Assembly (NCBI GenBank): GCA_964592235.1
Contig: CAZQCF010000022.1
Location: forward strand, 3,635 to 67,634
Source: PLA3 sp964592235
GTDB taxonomy: Bacteria > Planctomycetota > Phycisphaerae > UBA1845 > UTPLA1
Reading direction: 5' to 3'
Length of the DNA stretch: 64,000 nucleotides
Positions 53,213 to 62,390 of this stretch are shown here, piece after piece (position 1 is the first letter of the stretch; the number at the start of each line of letters is the position of its first letter). The notes under the pieces were generated by a model. That model ran no database searches. It was not told the origin of the DNA and saw nothing but the letters and a program-made list of their open reading frames with translations. Position numbers and translations under genes: made by a program.

Positions 53213-55594
53213 ATGACGCGCCAGACACGGATGTTCAGCCAGATCCCTCCTCGCCGGGCCGTCGCCATCCTGACGCTCGGACTGTTCGCCCTTGTATCCA
53301 TGATGGGTCTGTTGCAAGTCGGCCCGCAGCCGACACCTGAAACCGTTCGCGCGGAGGGGCGCATCATCGATCGCGTCGAAATCCAGGGCTTGCGAACCGT
53401 TGACGAAGCCTACCTGCAAACCGTCATACGCATTCAACCCGGCACACCGTGGCGGCGCGAGGAAATCGCCGCAGCCGTGGCACGCCTCGCCGAGACCGGC
53501 AAGTTTGAAGGTAATCCTTACGCGGAAGCGCGCGAGGAAGACGGGAAACTCGTCTGCGTGTTCGTCGTTCAGGAGCGGCCATTCGTGACGGAAGTCACGA
53601 TCCTGGGGAACGAGAAATTCAAGACCGATGAATTGATGAAAGACATCGATCTGTCCGTCGGCTCGCCGATCAGCGAGTTCCTGCTGAACCAGGCGAAGCA
53701 GGCCATCGAGCGCAAGTATCGCGAGGCAGGCTACTATCACGTGGCCGTCGAGGTCGACGAGGCGGCCCTGCGCGACGAACAGCGCGTGATCATTCGCATC
53801 GCCGAGGGGCCGCGAGTGAAGGTGCGGAAGATCCTGTTCGAGGGTAACGCCAGCTTCACGCCGCGTCGGCTCCGCGAGCAGATCGAAACGACGACGTACA
53901 TCTGGTTGCTTCGCACGGGCGCGTTTGACGACGAGACGGCCCAGCGCGACGCCGCCGCACTGAAGAAGTTCTACGTCGACCGCGGCTACCTCAACGCACA
54001 GGTCGGCTATCGCATCGATCTGGCGCAGAATCAGAGCGACCTGACCGTCATCTTCCAGATCGACGAAGGCCAGCAGCATCTCATCAAGTCGATCGAATAC
54101 GTTGGCAACCGCGTGTACGACGACGATCGTGTCTCTTCGATCATGTCGCGCACCAACGTCGGGAAACCGATCGACGCCGACATTCTGAAGGAAGACCGCG
54201 AAAAACTCGTCGCTGCGTACGGGCAGGAAGGCTACATCTACACCGAGGTCACGACGACGCACGTCTTCGACGAGGAAGACGGCTACGTCAACCTCACCAT
54301 CGACGTGAAAGAGCGTGAGCAATACCGCTTTGGTCGCGTCGAGGTGCGCGGGAATCGCAATACCAAGGACAAGGTCATCCGCCGCGAGCTGCGATTCTTC
54401 CCCGAGGAGCTTTACAACACCACGGCCACGAAGGACGCCGAAAACCGGCTCGTGGAGTCGCGCCTCTTCAGCGAGGCGACGATCACCCCGCAGGGCGAGT
54501 TGCCCGGCGTGCGCGACGCGCTCGTCGAAGTCGCCGAGGCCCAGACGACGACCGTGCTGTTCGGCGTAGGCGTCACCAGCAACAACGGCCTGGTCGGCTC
54601 GGTCACGATTGAAAATCGCAACTTTGATTTATTTGACTGGCCGCGTACAGCGGGGCAGCTCTTCCGCGGGCGGGCCTTCAAGGGCGCGGGGCAGACGCTG
54701 CGTCTGCAACTCGAACCCGGCACCGAGGTCAGCCGCGGGCGCATCGATTTCCGCGAACCTTACCTGCTCGATCAGGAGGTCGGCCTGGGGCTGGGGGCAT
54801 ATGTGTTTGAGCGCGATCGCGACGAGTACGATGAGGAGCGCCTTGGTTTCTATACGAGCCTTGATCGTCGATTCCGCGATGGCATCCTGAAGGGCTGGGC
54901 GGCCGAGGCGGCCTTCCGATTCGAGTACATCGACATCGGCGGCGTGGATTGGCTGACCGCCGACGAGATCAAGGACGACGCCGGCGACAGTTGGCTGACT
55001 TCGATCAAGCCGAGTCTCGTGCGCGACACGACCGACAGCGCCTGGCTGCCATCCAAGGGCTTCCGGTTTAAGACCTCCTACGAGCAGGCCGGGGCGATGG
55101 GCGGCGATTACAGCTTCGGCAAGCTCATGGTCGAGCACGACCACTACTTCACGCTGCACAAGGATACGTTCGACCGCAAACACATTCTGCGCCTCGGCGC
55201 GACCGGCGGGCAGATCTTCGGCGACGCCCCGGTGTTTGAACGCTTCTACGGCGGCGGCATCGGCTCGATCCGCGGCTTCGAATTTCGCGGCATCAGCCCT
55301 CGCGCCGGCCTGCGAGACGATCGCATCGGCGGCGATTTCATGCTCGTCACGACCGCTGAATACTCGTTCCCGATCATGGGCAAGGTGCTGCGCGGCGTGG
55401 CCTTCACCGACATGGGCACGGTCGAAGACAACTTTGGCATTTCTGACTGGCGGGCCAGCGTGGGCATCGGCGCCCGGCTGTACATCAAGTACTTCGGGCC
55501 GATCCCGCTCGCGTTCGACCTGGCGTTCCCCGTCACCAAGAACAGCGACGACGACACACAGGTCTTCAGCTTCTCGTTCGGCACCACGTTCTAA
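53213..55594 (+). CDS. bamA: Outer membrane protein assembly factor BamA
   Basis: Protein of about 793 residues. After a membrane or signal segment (AVAILTLGLFALVSMMGLLQV) come repeated POTRA domains, recognisable from IIDRVEIQGLRTVDEAYLQTVI, VTEVTILGNEKFKTDELMKDI, KVRKILFEGNASFTPRRLREQ, LIKSIEYVGNRVYDDDRV and YRFGRVEVRGNRNTKDKVI. From about residue 440 the Omp85 beta-barrel begins (GVGVTSNNGLVGSVTIENRN), with GGIGSIRGFEFRG as the lid-loop motif and a C-terminal Phe. It inserts beta-barrel proteins, so the cell has a Gram-negative-type outer membrane. Confidence 0.94.
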   Translation: MTRQTRMFSQIPPRRAVAILTLGLFALVSMMGLLQVGPQPTPETVRAEGRIIDRVEIQGLRTVDEAYLQTVIRIQPGTPWRREEIAAAVARLAETGKFEGNPYAEAREEDGKLVCVFVVQERPFVTEVTILGNEKFKTDELMKDIDLSVGSPISEFLLNQAKQAIERKYREAGYYHVAVEVDEAALRDEQRVIIRIAEGPRVKVRKILFEGNASFTPRRLREQIETTTYIWLLRTGAFDDETAQRDAAALKKFYVDRGYLNAQVGYRIDLAQNQSDLTVIFQIDEGQQHLIKSIEYVGNRVYDDDRVSSIMSRTNVGKPIDADILKEDREKLVAAYGQEGYIYTEVTTTHVFDEEDGYVNLTIDVKEREQYRFGRVEVRGNRNTKDKVIRRELRFFPEELYNTTATKDAENRLVESRLFSEATITPQGELPGVRDALVEVAEAQTTTVLFGVGVTSNNGLVGSVTIENRNFDLFDWPRTAGQLFRGRAFKGAGQTLRLQLEPGTEVSRGRIDFREPYLLDQEVGLGLGAYVFERDRDEYDEERLGFYTSLDRRFRDGILKGWAAEAAFRFEYIDIGGVDWLTADEIKDDAGDSWLTSIKPSLVRDTTDSAWLPSKGFRFKTSYEQAGAMGGDYSFGKLMVEHDHYFTLHKDTFDRKHILRLGATGGQIFGDAPVFERFYGGGIGSIRGFEFRGISPRAGLRDDRIGGDFMLVTTAEYSFPIMGKVLRGVAFTDMGTVEDNFGISDWRASVGIGARLYIKYFGPIPLAFDLAFPVTKNSDDDTQVFSFSFGTTF

Positions 55595-55649
55595 CGGCCC
55601 GCGGATATTCAATGCTACAGGTGTCTGGTCCATCGCCGACCAGCGCGGC

Positions 55650-55784
55650 CTGCGCTGTCCGAAGTGCGGATGCGGGCACTTTCGCGTCATCTACACCCGC
55701 CGCGCCTGGGGAGGTGCTCTGCGCCGCCGCCGCGAATGCCGCCACTGCGGCCACCGGATCACGACGACGGAGCGAGTGCAGTGA
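55650..55784 (+). CDS. Short zinc-ribbon protein, NrdR N-terminal-like (start unclear)
   Basis: A short open frame directly after bamA encodes RCPKCGCGHFRVIYTRRAWG and then RRRRECRHCGHRITTTERVQ. Four cysteines in two CxxC pairs fit the zinc-ribbon half of the NrdR repressor, but no ATP-cone domain follows; the frame stops after about 44-60 residues. No ATG or GTG lies in a sensible place; CTG 55650 or ATC 55632 would be needed. It could be a small DNA-binding protein with a rare start, or a remnant of nrdR. Confidence 0.45.
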   Translation: MRCPKCGCGHFRVIYTRRAWGGALRRRRECRHCGHRITTTERVQ

Positions 55785-56055
55785 CGCTTCACTTCACGGC
55801 GGCATTGTGGACAATCAGCCCACACCACAGCAGCGGGGTGAGCGGAACCGCCGTGGCTGCGGAAAACGCGACGTGTGCGCGAAGATTCTCGGAAGAAACC
55901 AAGGTATTCGAGGTGCAACAGCACGGCGTGGCAGCAAAGTCGTGGTATAATTGAGACAGGTAGTTGGGGATGGGTCGTTTGTGCCGGCTGGCACGACTTT
56001 TGCCCTGATGCCTCGGGGCCAAGGTGCCTCGCCCTTTGATCGAGTGTGAGGGCCT
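55785..56055 (+). other. Intergenic leader of the PEP-CTERM gene
   Basis: The 271 bases between the zinc-ribbon frame and the PEP-CTERM gene are less GC-rich than the flanks and hold no convincing gene. A short hairpin (gtgcc-ggct-ggcac) lies near 56000. This is the likely promoter region for the secreted-protein genes downstream. Confidence 0.4.
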
Positions 56056-56805
56056 GTGAGACCCGCCAGATTGGTTTCTGTTGCCGTGTACCTGTGCATG
56101 CTGTTGCCCTGCGCGCTGGGGCCGGCCGCGCCGGGTTTGCTCGGGTTGTTCGGCCCGGCGGCGGCGATGGGGCAGATCGTCGTCGTAGATCATCAGCCGC
56201 ATCCGTTTGGTGGGCTGGGGTCCGATACGTTGTTTCTCGGGCCGGGTGGCCAACCGGTTTGGCAGCGCATCGCTGATGATTTTATCCTGAATGGCGATTA
56301 CGAGATCGGCACCATTCGATGGTGGGGGTTTTACAACGCTGACAATCCGCCGGCGACGGAGACGATGCGGATTCGTTTCTACGGCGCGCGACCGGGCGAC
56401 GGCCTGCCCGACGACGGCAACATTCTTTACGAGACCAGCGTGCAGGACCACACACGAACGTGGACGGGACGCATTGTGGCAACCGGCATTGGTCCCCGTG
56501 AATACTTGATCCAAGCTGTGCTCTCCACGCCGGTCACGCTGGAGGTCGACACGAAATACTGGCTGGAGATTGCGCAGATTGGCGATCTATCGACGCATTT
56601 TCGATGGGAGTCGTCGACCGCTGATCTAAATGGGCAAGCTGGGATAAACTCGATGACAAATGCATGGCTTAGTACCTTGCCAGGGACTACGGTAGACGCA
56701 GCGTTTCAGTTGTTAACAGTTCCCGAGCCGACCACACTGGCCTTGCTCGTCATGGGGTTTGCGGCACAGCTCGCGCGCCGCGGAAAGCGAGGACGCCGGG
56801 GATAG
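56056..56805 (+). CDS. PEP-CTERM sorting domain protein
   Basis: Exported protein of 249 residues. An N-terminal signal peptide (LVSVAVYLCMLLPCALGPA) precedes a beta-rich region with WQRIADDFILNGDYEIGTIRWWG and TLEVDTKYWLEIAQ. The C-terminus is a canonical PEP-CTERM signal: VPEPTTLALLVMGFAAQLARRGKR, a PEP motif, hydrophobic segment and basic tail. Such proteins are cleaved and sorted to the cell surface by exosortase, which usually accompanies extracellular polysaccharide production. The start is GTG 56056 with GAGGG close upstream. No exosortase gene is in the window. Confidence 0.85.
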   Translation: MRPARLVSVAVYLCMLLPCALGPAAPGLLGLFGPAAAMGQIVVVDHQPHPFGGLGSDTLFLGPGGQPVWQRIADDFILNGDYEIGTIRWWGFYNADNPPATETMRIRFYGARPGDGLPDDGNILYETSVQDHTRTWTGRIVATGIGPREYLIQAVLSTPVTLEVDTKYWLEIAQIGDLSTHFRWESSTADLNGQAGINSMTNAWLSTLPGTTVDAAFQLLTVPEPTTLALLVMGFAAQLARRGKRGRRG

Positions 56806-56887
56806 ACAATACGGGGGGACACACAGGTCGCGCTCTTCGAAGTTCGTGTCCTGATTTGCAGATTCCTGCTGGAAAGGAGCAGAATGC

Positions 56888-58480
56888 ATGTCCACCACCC
56901 CTACACGTCCATCGTTCGCTTCCACCGGGTCATCCGCCATTGTTTCGATTCTTGTTTCATTCACCTTTTTGATTCCATCGTCTGTATGCGCCGACGAATG
57001 CCCGCCGTTGGGCGTCGGAGGCTTCAACGACTACCGAGTGGGCGGCCAGACGAGCCGCTACAATCCCGATGTGCTTCGCACGGGATCCGTTGGAATTGCT
57101 GAATGTGGCGAGTTTATCGTGGCCTACGAGGCGCTGGATGGGACCGAAGTTCTCTTGGTCTTGTGCGAAGGCGAGGAGCAATACGAAGACTGGATTTCTG
57201 CGTACACGGGAATACACGTTCGACGCTTCCACCCTAACGGAGATTACATTGACGCTGATTCGCCGTATTGCGTTTCGATTGCGGGAACTGACATTCATAG
57301 CTTCAACGCCTACTTGGGGTTTGCGGATCCCTCGCTGGCAATGAACCGAAGCGGCGATGTATCAGTCGTGTTCACGGGCTGGGCCAACAACGGGCGCGAC
57401 AAGGTCGGCTGCGAGTGTCCCTGGCCGCCCGACCCGGAATGTCCGTGTGCGCATCCGTCAGACGGCCACTTGCTCTTGCAAGCGAGCTTTCCGTTCAATG
57501 CGCTGCCCGACCCGGTTCCGTTACCATTGAGCATCTTTGACTGGCGAGAACTCTCTGATCCTTCAGCGGGTCTAGACGGCCAGGGCAACCGAAGACACTT
57601 GTGGGGCAATTACACACGCGGGGCCTATTGGCAGTACGCCTGCAATGAACCATCGCAGTGCGAGACACCGCACTACGAGGACTTCGGGTGGTTCGTTGGC
57701 CCTGCTCCGACGAACTACAGCGAGTTGTTCGATTGCGACCTTTGCGAGTATCCGCCGACGGCGTGGTGTGCCTACGAAAACGCGAATCGAAACCCCTGCA
57801 TCAGTGTGCGGAGCGATGGCGCGTTTGTGATTGCCTGGGCGGATCCTGTGTCGCCAGCTTTCTTCGATAGTTCGTTTGACATCAAACTCCGCGGCTTCAA
57901 TTCAACCGGGGCGCAGATCGGCAGCGATTTCACCGTCAACGAAGATGATGGAGCTCCCAGCCCAAGCGATCAAGTCAGCCCGGCCGTGTCGATGGACGAC
58001 TTCGGCAACGTGGTGGTGACCTGGGTCGGAGTTCGCCCGGCGGCCTGCGAGTATCCCTTTTCGCTGCCGACGTTTCCAATCTACGCGCGGCGGTACAAGT
58101 TTGATTCCGTCTACGGTCTGCGCGACCCGAATCCCGATCTCGGCGAAGGCATCAAAGGCCCATTCGTTGTCGACAATCTCGATGATCCTGACCGCGGCCC
58201 GCTCAGCCAGGCTGACGCAAACCCGACCGTGGCGTTGACAATGGAACAAGAAAACGCCGGTGCCTTCTTCGTCGCCTGGAACTCGAAGGCCGCCTCCGGT
58301 TCTGACCTTGAGGTTCATGGTCAATACTTCGGTCCTCATGGCGCGCCAGTGGGACGAGAATTCCGCGCTCACGCCGCGACCGGTCCCTACGACGGTTACC
58401 AGACGGGCATTCGACTGCTTGCTCCCACCTCCCGGCACACGGCGGCCTACGGCAATCAGGGGCAGGTCGTATTTGCATAG
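56888..58480 (+). CDS. Secreted cysteine-rich protein, N-terminal part of a gene interrupted by TAG
   Basis: Reads 530 residues from an ATG with AAAGGAG upstream to a TAG at 58478-58480. A signal peptide (SAIVSILVSFTFLIPSSVCA) precedes a large extracellular region with recurring blocks of the form SLAMNRSGDVSVVFTGWANN, CISVRSDGAFVIAWADP, AVSMDDFGNVVVTWVG and TVALTMEQENAGAFFVAWNS. These repeats suggest a beta-propeller-like domain. After the TAG the same frame stays open for another 385 codons and carries the C-terminal domains, so this and the next feature look like one protein split by a stop. Confidence 0.8.
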   Translation: MSTTPTRPSFASTGSSAIVSILVSFTFLIPSSVCADECPPLGVGGFNDYRVGGQTSRYNPDVLRTGSVGIAECGEFIVAYEALDGTEVLLVLCEGEEQYEDWISAYTGIHVRRFHPNGDYIDADSPYCVSIAGTDIHSFNAYLGFADPSLAMNRSGDVSVVFTGWANNGRDKVGCECPWPPDPECPCAHPSDGHLLLQASFPFNALPDPVPLPLSIFDWRELSDPSAGLDGQGNRRHLWGNYTRGAYWQYACNEPSQCETPHYEDFGWFVGPAPTNYSELFDCDLCEYPPTAWCAYENANRNPCISVRSDGAFVIAWADPVSPAFFDSSFDIKLRGFNSTGAQIGSDFTVNEDDGAPSPSDQVSPAVSMDDFGNVVVTWVGVRPAACEYPFSLPTFPIYARRYKFDSVYGLRDPNPDLGEGIKGPFVVDNLDDPDRGPLSQADANPTVALTMEQENAGAFFVAWNSKAASGSDLEVHGQYFGPHGAPVGREFRAHAATGPYDGYQTGIRLLAPTSRHTAAYGNQGQVVFA

Positions 58481-58492
58481 ACTTGGCAGCAT

Positions 58493-59635
58493 TTGTATTC
58501 CCTTGGTCCAATGATCGATCTGGATGAAGTGTGGTTCACGGACGAAGTGTGGGTTACGCTGATTGGTCCGGGCGTTGCCGAATACCTAGCCAGCCTTCAA
58601 CCATGCTGCAAGGCCGACGTGAACAACGACGGAACGATCAGCGTAGCCGACATCCCGACATTTGTCGCCATCCTGCTCCAGGTGCCGGTGTGCAGCGAGT
58701 CACCGGAGGTTCGTGGCTTGGGCGACTGCAACGGCAACCACGTCCCCGACGCCAACGACATCGCCGAGGGCACGAGCCAGGACTGCAACCAGAACTTCAT
58801 CCCCGATGAATGCGACATCGCAAACGAGACTAGCGTCGACATCGACGGCAACGGCGTGCCGGACGAGTGCCAGCCGGACTGCAACGCCAACGGCATCCCC
58901 GACAACTGGGACATCGACCCCGAGGACCCCGACGGCAACGAACAGATCAGCGCCGATTGCAACGCGAACGGCATCCCCGACGAATGCGAGCGCGACTGTA
59001 ACGACAACGGCGTGCCGGACGACCGCGACGTGGACCCGCTCGACCCCGACGGTGATGAATGGGTCAGCGCTGACTGCAACGCCAACAGCGTGCCCGACGA
59101 GTGCGAGCTTGACTGCAACGAGAACGGCGTGCCGGACGACTGCGACATTGACCCGCTCGACCCCGACGGCGACGAATGGGTCAGCCCCGACTGCAACGCG
59201 AACGGCCTGCCCGACGAATGCGACCTGGCCCTGCCGCCGCCGTTCGGCAGCTATGACTGCAACGAGAACGAGGTGCCCGACGAGTGCGACGTGGCCGACG
59301 AGACGAGCTGCGACGCCAATGAAAACGGCGTGCCGGACGAGTGCGAGATCGCGCTGGCCCTTTGTGAGGACGGCGACGACGATGATTGCTGCGACGAGGG
59401 CGAGTCGCTGATGGGCGGCGGCGAAGGCGGCCAGTTCATGATGGGCGGCGAGGGCGGCGAGCCGTCCGAGAGCCAGTCGCCCTGCGCCGAACTGACCGAG
59501 GCCGAGTGCTGGGAACTGTTCTTCGATTGGACGATGCAGCAGTGCTGGGGCCCAGCCTGCCCGACCAGCGGCCTGGAGCAGTATCAGGCCGTGCAGCAGA
59601 AGCTGGCGGAACTGGGTCTGACCTGGCCCATGTGA
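58493..59635 (+). CDS. C-terminal part of the interrupted secreted protein: dockerin-like motif and DCNxNGxPDECD repeats
   Basis: In the same frame as the preceding feature, after one TAG codon. It has a dockerin-like calcium loop (ADVNNDGTISVADIPTFVAI), then about ten DCNxNGxPDECD units, which are acidic and cysteine-rich and resemble thrombospondin type 3 calcium-binding repeats. A Gly/Glu-rich stretch and a short helical C-terminus follow. A TTG at 58493 or ATG at 58511 could start translation, but the product would lack a signal peptide, so independent expression is unlikely to give an exported protein. Probably half of a disrupted gene, or a readthrough product. Confidence 0.65.
   Translation: MYSLGPMIDLDEVWFTDEVWVTLIGPGVAEYLASLQPCCKADVNNDGTISVADIPTFVAILLQVPVCSESPEVRGLGDCNGNHVPDANDIAEGTSQDCNQNFIPDECDIANETSVDIDGNGVPDECQPDCNANGIPDNWDIDPEDPDGNEQISADCNANGIPDECERDCNDNGVPDDRDVDPLDPDGDEWVSADCNANSVPDECELDCNENGVPDDCDIDPLDPDGDEWVSPDCNANGLPDECDLALPPPFGSYDCNENEVPDECDVADETSCDANENGVPDECEIALALCEDGDDDDCCDEGESLMGGGEGGQFMMGGEGGEPSESQSPCAELTEAECWELFFDWTMQQCWGPACPTSGLEQYQAVQQKLAELGLTWPM
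58877..59227 (+). repeat. Three tandem copies of a 117-bp coding repeat
   Basis: Each copy encodes 39 residues on the plan DCNxNGxPDxxDxDPxDPDG, then xExxSxDCNANxxPDECxx. Copies start at 58877, 58994 and 59111. They are diverged at the DNA level but keep exact length, so the repeat evolved by duplication of a pair of calcium-binding units. Confidence 0.88.
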
Positions 59636-59801
59636 AGCGGGTCGCAATCGCAGGATCGGCGTTTACACAAAGATTTGAACCAGCGCCGCAAGGTCAACGC
59701 TGACTTGATTTCGGACAATGGGGTTCCCCGTGAGGAAATCGGCCGGCAAGACACGGCGGCACCAGTCGCGGCGATTGGGCTGAAGGCAACAACGCCAGGT
59801 C

Positions 59802-60878
59802 CTACCGCACGCGCAGGAGATCGGCTGCACGCGTGAACACGCCCTCATCGAACCCCAGCGCGCGCTTGAGTTGCAGGTCCTGCTCGATCCACGACGGCAT
59901 CCGTCGAATTTCCGACAGCCGACGGCCGCTGACCATCAGCGAGAACGGCCAGCGCATGACGGGGATCGGGAAATCGCTGCCCCACACCAGCTTCGCGTGC
60001 AATTCGCGCCGCCGGGCGAAACGCCGCAGCCAGCTTGTGCGCCCGAAGGCAGCCAATGCCGAAATGTCCGCGTAAATCGGCGCATCGCGGAATTCCCCAA
60101 GCAGCGCCTCCACGAACGCATCGCAGTCGCGGCGACTGTGCCAGCGAAACGACGGCGTGGCGACGTGCGCGACGATCGTCGTCGGCATGCGCCCCTCGGC
60201 GCGCAGATCGCGCAAAACCCCGAGCATCGGCAGCGCGCTTTCAAACTCCATGTGCTGGCGCGACAGCGACATTTCGCCGCCGTAATGAATCAGCATGGCG
60301 ACGTTCAACTCCGCCGCCCTCCGCAGAAACGCCACGGTGCGATCATCGGTCGCCGACATGTTCTGGTGGATCGGCAGCCATTTCACCAGCACCGCCCCGG
60401 CGCGAACGACCTCCTCCAGGGCCGCCAGCGCGCCGGGCCGATAGGGATGAATCGATGCACCAAAGAGGTATCGATCCGGCCGCGCCGCGCACATCGCGCG
60501 AACAAGCGAGTTGGACACATACAGGTCGCTGCCGAAACGCACGCCCTTGTCGACCGGGCCGATCGCGCGACCGGCGTCGTTGCGGTACTCATCGAACGCC
60601 AGCAGCACGAGCCGATCTACGCCTGTCGCTTTCGAAAAGTGCTCCCGGTAGACTGCGTCAATCCGTGCATCCAGCTCCGGGCCGATCTGAAGCCGCGGGT
60701 CGATCTTCAACATCCGCTTGACGAAAAACCAGGCGATCCGCTGAAGCAGGCGCGGGGAGAAGTAACTGTCGTACCCGGGGTGCGCAGCCGCGCCGTCGGA
60801 CTCGAAATCGAAATGGGCGCTGGCCGGGTCCACGCGCCGAGCGCTGTAGCCGACATGACAATGAACGTCGATCACCAT
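59802..60878 (-). CDS. Amidohydrolase 2 family protein
   Basis: TIM-barrel metal-dependent hydrolase of 358 residues. The N-terminal IDVHCHVGYSA supplies the HxH metal ligands, VKWLPIHQNM and LIHYGGEMS hold further barrel residues, TTIVAHVATPSF a later His, and LVWGSDFPIPVMRWP the conserved Asp. The family includes decarboxylases and lactonases such as ACMSD relatives. The substrate is not evident. It is divergent from the GMC oxidoreductase gene, with 60 bases between the starts. Confidence 0.85.
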   Translation of the reverse strand: MVIDVHCHVGYSARRVDPASAHFDFESDGAAAHPGYDSYFSPRLLQRIAWFFVKRMLKIDPRLQIGPELDARIDAVYREHFSKATGVDRLVLLAFDEYRNDAGRAIGPVDKGVRFGSDLYVSNSLVRAMCAARPDRYLFGASIHPYRPGALAALEEVVRAGAVLVKWLPIHQNMSATDDRTVAFLRRAAELNVAMLIHYGGEMSLSRQHMEFESALPMLGVLRDLRAEGRMPTTIVAHVATPSFRWHSRRDCDAFVEALLGEFRDAPIYADISALAAFGRTSWLRRFARRRELHAKLVWGSDFPIPVMRWPFSLMVSGRRLSEIRRMPSWIEQDLQLKRALGFDEGVFTRAADLLRVR

Positions 60879-60938
60879 GGACGCCCCGCATGGCCGGCGG
60901 ACTTTACGCCCGGCCGCAGGCGACTATAACACGGAGAC

Positions 60939-62390
60939 ATGACGCGTAAAGACTGCGATGTGCTGATCATCGGTTCCGGGTTCGGGGGCAGCGTCTGCGC
61001 ATTGCGGGCGGCGGAAGCGGGTCTGCGCGCGATCGTCCTTGAGCGCGGGCCGCGAATCACGCCGGAATTCCTCACCGACGTTCAGGCGGGCCGCCGGCAA
61101 CCACTCCGCGGCGCAGGAAGCTTCGGCCCGTTCGACATTCAGCGACCAACCGGCCTGACCGCGGTGATGGGGAGCTGCGTGGGCGGCGGCTCGCACGTTT
61201 ATACATCCGTCACGGTTCGCGCTCGCCCCGAGGCCTTTGCCGAGGGCTGGCCCGCCGCCATCACGGCGGACACATTCGCCCCCTACTACGATCGCGCCGA
61301 AGCGATCATCGCGCCAAGCCCCGTTCCGATTGATTTGCCGCGAACCACCGCGCTCGAGTCCGCCGCGCTCGCGATGAACCAGCGCGTCGAGCGCCTGCCG
61401 CTGGCCGTGGATTGGCCGGCCGACCCTTCGTCGATGCGCGCGACGCCGCCGTTTGAGAATGTACGGGCCGAAATCACAGCCTGGCTTCGCGGCGGGCATG
61501 GCGTGCGCCGCCGATCACTCGATCACACGTACCTCGGCACGGCTGAACTGCGCGGGGCGGACGTGCGCCCGCTTCACGAAGTCACAGTCATTGAGCCACA
61601 GCGCTGCGGATTCATCGTGCATGGCAACCGCCCGGCTGCCGGTCCCGAGGGCCGTTTTGCGCTCCGCACGGAGCGCGTGATCCTCGCAGCCGGGGCGCTG
61701 AACACCGTGCGACTACTGCTCACCTGCCGAGAGGTTCACCGCACACTGCCGGCGATCAGCCCGGCCCTGGGCGAGCGATTCTATACAAACGGAGACGATG
61801 GCGCGCTGCTGCTCGGCGGGCGCGTCCCCGCCGAACGCGACGCCGGGCCGCTCGTCACTGTATGGCTGGACGGCTGGGAACGCGACCGACTGATGTTGAT
61901 GGACATCGGCCTGTTGCCGCCGCTGCCCTGGCTGGCGGCGCGGGCGCTGCGATCATTCGTGGGCAGCCCGTCGCTCGGCGAGCCCGGCCACAGCGCGTGG
62001 ATCATCGGCGCGATGGGCTTGGATCACACGCCGCTGCGACTAACGCTGCGAAACAAGCGGTTGGTTTGCGACCGCCCCGCCGGCATCCCTTCTTTCGCGC
62101 GACGCACGCGCGAGCGGCTGCAATCCCTCGCGGATGCGCTCGGCGCGTCGCTCGTGCTGCCGCCCGCGGCCATCGCGTCCCCCGGTTCGTTCACCGTCCA
62201 CGCCATGGGCGGCGCCCGCATGGCCGACGACCCGCTCAAGGGCGTGACCGATGGTCTGGGCCGCGTGCCTTCTTATCCCGGTCTGTACGTCGCAGACGCG
62301 AGTCTGTTTGGCAGCCCCATCGGCGTCGCGCCGTCGCTCACCGTCTCGGCGCTCGCCGAACACGTCATGGAGCACATGCTGCAAGCATGA
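60939..62390 (+). CDS. GMC-type FAD-dependent oxidoreductase
   Basis: Flavoenzyme of 483 residues. The dinucleotide motif is VLIIGSGFGGSVCALRAAEAG; MGSCVGGGSHVYTSVTV is the FAD-contact loop; RVILAAGALNTVRLLL follows; FTVHAMGGARMADD holds the catalytic His region and GLYVADASLFGSPIGVAPSLTV the C-terminal GMC motif. It is closest in layout to cholesterol-oxidase-like members. The substrate, an alcohol, is unknown. Its stop overlaps the ATG of the next gene (ATGA). Confidence 0.9.
   Translation: MTRKDCDVLIIGSGFGGSVCALRAAEAGLRAIVLERGPRITPEFLTDVQAGRRQPLRGAGSFGPFDIQRPTGLTAVMGSCVGGGSHVYTSVTVRARPEAFAEGWPAAITADTFAPYYDRAEAIIAPSPVPIDLPRTTALESAALAMNQRVERLPLAVDWPADPSSMRATPPFENVRAEITAWLRGGHGVRRRSLDHTYLGTAELRGADVRPLHEVTVIEPQRCGFIVHGNRPAAGPEGRFALRTERVILAAGALNTVRLLLTCREVHRTLPAISPALGERFYTNGDDGALLLGGRVPAERDAGPLVTVWLDGWERDRLMLMDIGLLPPLPWLAARALRSFVGSPSLGEPGHSAWIIGAMGLDHTPLRLTLRNKRLVCDRPAGIPSFARRTRERLQSLADALGASLVLPPAAIASPGSFTVHAMGGARMADDPLKGVTDGLGRVPSYPGLYVADASLFGSPIGVAPSLTVSALAEHVMEHMLQA

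Noticed and set aside
58877..59227. CRISPR-like array
   Set aside because: The repeat is a coding tandem repeat with no spacers, in frame with a calcium-binding protein.
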